Assembly (NCBI GenBank): GCA_049487715.1 | Contig: CP150582.1 | Location: 1 to 64,000 of the forward strand | Reading direction: 5' to 3' | From: Pycnococcus provasolii | Lineage: Eukaryota; Chlorophyta; Pseudoscourfieldiophyceae; Pseudoscourfieldiales | DNA: 64,000 nt | Shown here: positions 59,406 through 64,000 of the stretch, piece by piece | Layout: each line of letters begins with the position of its first letter | Position numbering within the stretch: the stretch's first letter is position 1 | The notes under the pieces: model-generated | The model's database searches: none | What the model saw: the letters and a program-made list of their open reading frames with translations, nothing else | What the model was told of the DNA's origin: nothing | Made by a program: the position numbers and the translations under genes

Positions 59406-60188
59406 ATGGCGCCTCTTCGCGCGACTTTGGCGACGGACCTCGACGGCACGCTCGTCGACCACGCCGACTCCGACGGCGGACGCACGGCGCTCCAGACGCT
59501 CTTCGCGGCGCTGTCCTCATCCTCATCCTCGGGTGTGTCACGTGCGGTCACGGTCATCTACAACACGGGTCGATCGCCCACCCTGTACGCGGACCTCGCG
59601 CGTGAAGTCAGCCTGCCGCCGCCAGATGTGCTCATATGCAGCGTGGGCACGGAGGTTCTCAGACAGGGCAAGGACATTGACGAGACGTGGGAGGCGCACC
59701 TCGACGAAGGCGGGTGGGATGCGCAGCTCATACGCACGCTCGTCGAAACACACGCGCCGAGCGCCACGCCGCAGCAGGCGAGCGAGCAGAGAAAACACAA
59801 GCTGTCGTGGAAGCTGTACGTCGAAAGCGAGGCGAACGCGCTCGCCAACGCCGTTCCGAGCTGGGCACGCGTGATATTCAGCACCGGCGAAGACCTTGAC
59901 GTCGTGCCAAGTCGAGCGGGCAAGGGAAACGCGCTGGCGTTCGTCCTGCGTGAGGTGGGTGCGGACGCCTCGACGACGTTGTGCTGCGGCGACAGCGGGA
60001 ACGACGTGCTCATGCTCGGCCTGCCGGACGTGCGCGGGTGCGTGGTTGGCAATGCGGCGGCGGAGCTCGTCTCGTGGTTCCAGGCACTCGACGACGACGC
60101 GAGACAGCGCGTGTTCTACGACCCGAGCCTGCGCGGCGCGACGGCGATCCTCGCAGCCATGAAGGCGTTTGAGTTGTTGCTTGCATAG
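59406..60188 (+). CDS. SPP: Sucrose-6-phosphate phosphatase (S6PP, HAD family)
   Basis: 260 residues from the ATG at 59406; the frame further upstream has no ATG. HAD motifs are complete: LATDLDGTLVDH (nucleophile Asp and DGT), YNTGRSPTLYADL, LICSVGTEVL, the KLSWKLYV Lys motif, and CCGDSGNDVLMLGL. The pattern SVGTEV/KLSW is typical of SPP rather than trehalose phosphatase. The enzyme hydrolyses sucrose-6-phosphate to sucrose in the cytosol. Plant SPPs are ~420 residues with an extra C-terminal domain; this one is short, like cyanobacterial SPP (~250). Located 219 bp downstream of the MFS transporter, same strand, and 3.2 kb from the SPS start. Confidence 0.92.
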   Translation: MAPLRATLATDLDGTLVDHADSDGGRTALQTLFAALSSSSSSGVSRAVTVIYNTGRSPTLYADLAREVSLPPPDVLICSVGTEVLRQGKDIDETWEAHLDEGGWDAQLIRTLVETHAPSATPQQASEQRKHKLSWKLYVESEANALANAVPSWARVIFSTGEDLDVVPSRAGKGNALAFVLREVGADASTTLCCGDSGNDVLMLGLPDVRGCVVGNAAAELVSWFQALDDDARQRVFYDPSLRGATAILAAMKAFELLLA

Positions 60189-60371
60189 GTTGGTAGATTT
60201 TTTGCAAAGATTTCATTTGTTACAGGATAAAATTTCCAATGTTAAGACGCACCATTCACTTCCTCAACTTCCCGAACGAAGATGTAACGAGATGAACAGT
60301 AGATAGGAATTGTGCAGTCATGGCTCCTCCTCAGTGCCAGGCTGCCACTTAGCCACCAAAGGAAAGGTTCG

Positions 60372-63300
60372 TCACCGGCGCCGTGCATTATCGCGCGATC
60401 GCGACCGTCCAGTCCTTTGCATGGCTGAGCCCGCTGCGCCCGCTCCCGCTCCCGCTCCCGCGCCCGCGCCCGCACCCGCGCCCGCACCTGCGCTTGCCTT
60501 GCTCATCTCCTCCACGTAGCTGACGACAACCGATGCGTCGTCAGGCTTCCGGTGATACTTACTGTCATCAGGTCTAGCAGCCTCAAGCAAGTGACGTACA
60601 AGCTCCTCGGGCCTGCCAGGGAAATCCTTTTGCGTGCTAATCGCTCTTGTAATGACATATTCCAACGGATCAAGCTCAATGTCAGTCCATTCAGATGGTT
60701 CGCCAGTTTTCCCATCGAATCTTATGTGGTAAGCACCCTGTCTGACTTGATCATAAGACGCCTTGCCACGTGTCTTTTCGTATTCGTTTGGCAGGTTATC
60801 CCACACGCCATCAGTCATTCCAATCACGATATCACCAGGCTGAACAACGTATTCCCGTTCCGGTGCCAACGAGTCATCGTATTCCTGCATTGTTTCTTTC
60901 CCTGCTCCCGCCTTTTCACGCTCAGGCGAATAAGCACGAGCGGGAGATGCTTCACGGTGCCGAATTCCCATCATTTGAGCTGGCAGAGTAATTTTCTTGC
61001 CGTGTTTCATCTCAAATTCCTGTAATGGCGGCACATTTGCGAGCACGGACACTGCTGGATCAGACTCGTCGCTTTCTGTTTTGGCTTTTAGCTTCTGCAG
61101 AAGTTTCGGTCGAATCAAAATGAGACGAAGGTCACCATGCAGAAACATCTCAAGTCGGTCCTTTCGCAGAGAATATGCAGCAAATGTTGTACTGCCCGGC
61201 ATGGCATCTCGAAACCTCCCTTGGCTACCAGAGTACGGCGTTTGTTTCAAATCGCATAGTCGGTTCCATGCATAATGTACAGCATTCATCAAAAGGCTAT
61301 TGCATAAATTGTTATATCTTGAATCTTGACGACGGCGTGTGCAAATGTAATGATGAGTGTCGCGACACATCATGTATGCAGCCAAGCCCGGGGAATGATC
61401 GGGGGTAAGCGAGCCACTAACTCCGTCAGCAATTGCAGCAAACTTTCCAAGGCTATTTTGTTGCTCTGGAGAAGTTAAATTTTCGCAAATCACGTAATCT
61501 TCGTTTCGATCAAAGCGTCCATGAGGTGGGCCCCAATTCAACTGATCATATCGTAAAGGACGTTGAGCCTCGTGTGCACTCCAAACACTTTCTTTCGAGC
61601 GAGTCTCGCATGCAGTGCGTAGGATGAGATCGTCGCCGCGAATTTTGCTTGGAGAAGCAGCGATGGTGGTCGCGTTTTTCTGCATGTCTTTGACTTGTTT
61701 GCCCAAATTTTTGATAGTTCGATCATTTTCCTCCTGCTGTTTCTGTTGTTTCTGCAATTCGAGTGTGGTTCTTGTAGCATTCTCCTGAGCTTCTCTTGCA
61801 TTCTCCTGAGCTTCTCTTGCTTTCTCCTGAGCTTCTTCTAGACGTGCATTTTTAAATTGCAGTTCTCGTGCTTTTGCTTCCTCAGCGGCTTTCATTTTCT
61901 CAATTTCCTCTGCCGCCTCTTTTGATGCTCTCGTTGACATATTCGTGGTCTCAGCCAGATAAGCCTCAAGTCGCTCGACTTGTAACTTCAGTGTTTCATT
62001 CTCAGTCTTCATCTGCGCCGCTTCAGCATCAGCTAAATCTCTTTCGGCATGGGTCGCCCTTTCCTGACTTGCGTTGTGCGCCCATTGTGCTGCTGTCTTA
62101 GCGGCAACCGCGGCGGCGGTAGCGGCGGTGGCGGCGGTGGTGTCGGCGGCGGCAGTGGGAGCGGTCATCGCAAGAGCTGCTGCGACCGGGGCGATCGTCG
62201 GGGCTGCACCAGCCGTTGATTCGAGCATATATCCGTTTGACACCAATTTGAGCATAATACCAAAGTTTTTTAGCTCTCCAGCATTCGAATCGCACCATCC
62301 TATCACGGCATATATGATCGTATTCATATCTGGTGTATCATCCGTGTAGAGCGCCTTGATGACCTCGAGAATCATCTCCGGTGGCAATGGCTCTCTGGAC
62401 CGGCTTAAGGCGTCGAAAATTTTGGACTTGGCTCCTGTGAGATCGCCTCGTCGTAAGGTAAAGCGCCGATCTTGCTTTGCGATTTGTTTTGCCTTGTCCG
62501 TCAATGAGGAGGTGGAAGGTGCGTTTCTCGCTGTGCCGCCGCCACCAGCAGCCGCAGATGTCGATGCCACGCCTCCTCGTGCTGCTACTGCTGTGCCGGA
62601 GAAGTTCGTGTGCCGACTTCTCTTATTATTTGCATCTCTCCCCAGATGAATCATGTGGTTCACCTCAAGGTCGTCGTACCACGGCGCATAGATCGATTCA
62701 TCGTCATCCATGACTTTCGATGACAGCTCATCGGACCATACAATCTGCGCTTTCCACCTGCCGTCCGTCTTATCTTCCACCTTGTGCACTGAACCAGTAT
62801 GCCACCCAAACTTGAAGAAGTGCCGCCTTACAGCATCACCTATTTTGGGCTTCGGCGGCGGCTCAGCTTGCTCGGTACTGTGCGATTTCTGCAGCATGCA
62901 CCAAGTGCCGTATTCCAATTGTGCCGTGTCCTCAGCGCTAGATGGACACCCGTAGTCTTTGGCAATGACTTTGAAATTGTACACGTTCCCTTCTGTGTCT
63001 CTTAATTCGTACTTTTTTGAGCCAAGATAATGTCGCGTAACCTCCCCGAAGACCCAGCCCGTGTTGAAGAGCATGGCGACGCGTTCTCCAGTTGGTGGAA
63101 GGCCGTCTGGTTTGCTGCACCACGATGGCGCTTTGCGAACCGCCTCGTAACCTCGCGGCAAAATCCAGCCTATGTCCTTTGCGGTGGGAGCTGACTCTTC
63201 ATCAGTGGACTTCCGCTTTCGCGGTGGCGGTGGCGGTAGCGGTGGTGCTGATGGTGGCGGGCTCGCTCCGTCGGCCTTGCGCTTATTGTTCGTCTTTGGC

Positions 63301-63662
63301 TCGTACTCTATGTTCCGCAACTTTGCATACGCATCCATCAACTGGTTTGAAATCCCTGTGCGCCTGTTTGATTTGCAACCTATGTCATCCGCAGTTTTCT
63401 TCCAAAATCCACGACTTTCCCGCGAAGAATCAAAGCCTCCAGCGTCACGCACCAGGTGGTCGATGTTCTGAAGAACTTCTTCGGTAAGTTGGACTCCACC
63501 AATAGTCCGCACTCCGTCGACTCTTTTCGTCTTCGTGCGATTCCTGTTGCCACCCACATTTTGCCCGGTTTGGGGCGCAGCATCATCCGCCGCGGCCGGC
63601 GAGGCTGCTCCGCGTGCGCCAGCAGAGTCGGACGTGTCTCCTGTTTTCTTCGGAGAACTCAT
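60372..63662 (-). CDS. Large protein: ARID-like and tudor-like regions, coiled coil, C-terminal PPTC7-type PP2C
   Basis: 1,096 residues from the ATG at 63662 (MSSPKKTGDT); the frame is open upstream without ATG. Regions in order: an ARID-like helical block (LTEEVLQNIDHLVRDAGG, about 60-130); two tudor-like segments (ERVAMLFNTGWVFGEVTRHY and VRRHFFKFGWHTGSV, 200-330); a helical region; Ala-rich then coiled coil (about 520-700) with AREAQENAREAQEN repeats; and a PP2C domain (~760-1060). The phosphatase has FDRNEDY, AIADGVSGS, GSTTFAAYSL, DIVIGMTDGVWDNL and KPDDASVVVSYV, as in PPTC7, so metal ligands look present. The tail is an (AG)n run and SRSR. Base composition is more AT-rich than its neighbours. 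Chromatin-linked phosphatase is inference. Confidence 0.72.
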   Translation of the reverse strand: MSSPKKTGDTSDSAGARGAASPAAADDAAPQTGQNVGGNRNRTKTKRVDGVRTIGGVQLTEEVLQNIDHLVRDAGGFDSSRESRGFWKKTADDIGCKSNRRTGISNQLMDAYAKLRNIEYEPKTNNKRKADGASPPPSAPPLPPPPPRKRKSTDEESAPTAKDIGWILPRGYEAVRKAPSWCSKPDGLPPTGERVAMLFNTGWVFGEVTRHYLGSKKYELRDTEGNVYNFKVIAKDYGCPSSAEDTAQLEYGTWCMLQKSHSTEQAEPPPKPKIGDAVRRHFFKFGWHTGSVHKVEDKTDGRWKAQIVWSDELSSKVMDDDESIYAPWYDDLEVNHMIHLGRDANNKRSRHTNFSGTAVAARGGVASTSAAAGGGGTARNAPSTSSLTDKAKQIAKQDRRFTLRRGDLTGAKSKIFDALSRSREPLPPEMILEVIKALYTDDTPDMNTIIYAVIGWCDSNAGELKNFGIMLKLVSNGYMLESTAGAAPTIAPVAAALAMTAPTAAADTTAATAATAAAVAAKTAAQWAHNASQERATHAERDLADAEAAQMKTENETLKLQVERLEAYLAETTNMSTRASKEAAEEIEKMKAAEEAKARELQFKNARLEEAQEKAREAQENAREAQENATRTTLELQKQQKQQEENDRTIKNLGKQVKDMQKNATTIAASPSKIRGDDLILRTACETRSKESVWSAHEAQRPLRYDQLNWGPPHGRFDRNEDYVICENLTSPEQQNSLGKFAAIADGVSGSLTPDHSPGLAAYMMCRDTHHYICTRRRQDSRYNNLCNSLLMNAVHYAWNRLCDLKQTPYSGSQGRFRDAMPGSTTFAAYSLRKDRLEMFLHGDLRLILIRPKLLQKLKAKTESDESDPAVSVLANVPPLQEFEMKHGKKITLPAQMMGIRHREASPARAYSPEREKAGAGKETMQEYDDSLAPEREYVVQPGDIVIGMTDGVWDNLPNEYEKTRGKASYDQVRQGAYHIRFDGKTGEPSEWTDIELDPLEYVITRAISTQKDFPGRPEELVRHLLEAARPDDSKYHRKPDDASVVVSYVEEMSKASAGAGAGAGAGAGAGAGAGAAGSAMQRTGRSRSRDNARRR

Positions 63663-64000
63663 CTCCTTAACCTTTTGCCTAGTGGGGTTCTCTGACACTT
63701 TCTGAATGCGCCTGATGTCCCACACGGCGCACTGGAAGTCTGCAAGGTTTTTTCGTGCCCTTTCGCAGCTCAATCTCTTCTCTTGTCGTAGGCAGCTAAG
63801 GCGGTGCACCCGACTTAAGGACACGCGTATTGCGCAGGCGCGCGTTTTTTGTGGCGCGCGAACGCTACGGCGATGTCCACGAAAATGAAAGTTCGCACGA
63901 AACTGATGGTTCGTGCACACCGCCCTGCAGGGTTCGTTCGTTCGTTCGTTCGGACACAGCTGCTTATCTCTCTCCTCTCTCTTGTGTTTTCTCCGCGCGT
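63663..64000. other. Upstream region of the PP2C gene, window end
   Basis: 338 bp. It contains a CTTAAG at 63814-63819, short CGCG-rich sequence around 63835-63865, a TTCG tandem repeat at 63932-63950, and a CT-rich stretch at 63965-63990. No gene start is seen before the window ends. Confidence 0.5.

Noticed and set aside
1-64000. CRISPR arrays, prokaryotic operons, ribosomal RNA
   Set aside because: No spacer-repeat pattern, Shine-Dalgarno spacing or rRNA-like sequence; tandem repeats present are telomeric, microsatellite or coding.

Overview
The window is a nuclear chromosome end from a GC-rich, gene-dense, intron-poor eukaryote. It opens with a true telomere: about 200 bp of near-perfect CCCTAA repeats (TTAGGG on the other strand), then degenerate variants and about 1.9 kb of gene-free subtelomere. 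The gene content points to a photosynthetic green-lineage protist of prasinophyte type. Evidence: plant-type sucrose-phosphate synthase with a separate sucrose-phosphatase, a plastid ClpP with transit peptide, a NARA5-like plastid PfkB kinase, and a DUF1421 protein. An outer-arm dynein intermediate chain (DNAI2/IC2) and a TPH-type coiled-coil protein indicate a cell that builds a motile flagellum. The species is not identified, and the lineage is inference from gene families.

Layout. 1-2.1 kb: telomere, inverted telomere-like repeats, a palindromic GGTATATACC element. 2-13 kb: PCIF1-like cap methyltransferase, NARA5-like kinase, a large nucleotidyltransferase-like/USP fusion, a membrane coiled-coil protein, plastid ClpP. 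13-23 kb: DNAI2, NAE1/AXR1, 3-hydroxyacyl-CoA dehydratase, a small membrane protein divergent from METTL16, IGBP1/TAP42, DUF1421 protein. 23-36 kb: eIF3a, organellar IF3, an interstitial telomere-repeat block, NOM1, a mitochondrial WW protein, a syntaxin, proteasome PSMB4, a luminal unknown. 36-44 kb: a head-to-head pair of ViaA-like VWA and RavA-like AAA+ proteins, then a second VWA protein. 43-52 kb: SET protein divergent from TDP1, a two-exon HAD protein, the TPH protein, a DUF1338 enzyme. 52-60 kb: sucrose-phosphate synthase, an MFS transporter and sucrose-phosphatase within 8 kb. 60-64 kb: an unusual tudor-like/coiled-coil/PP2C protein.

Four introns are placed with confidence (6760-6884, 11323-11536, 13190-13531, 47853-48022). 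All four start with GTACG(A/T), which is a useful splicing rule for this genome. A fifth (38374-38432, donor GTGCGT) is proposed for the ViaA-like gene. Four genes (DUF1421, NOM1, the luminal unknown, SPS) change reading frame inside or near low-complexity sequence. Those junctions are not resolved here and may be unrecognised introns, sequence errors or real breaks.

The best candidates for something new are the eukaryotic RavA/ViaA divergent pair with a further VWA gene beside it, the loosely clustered sucrose-synthesis genes around a transporter, and the two large proteins of unusual architecture (nucleotidyltransferase-like/USP and tudor-like/PP2C).
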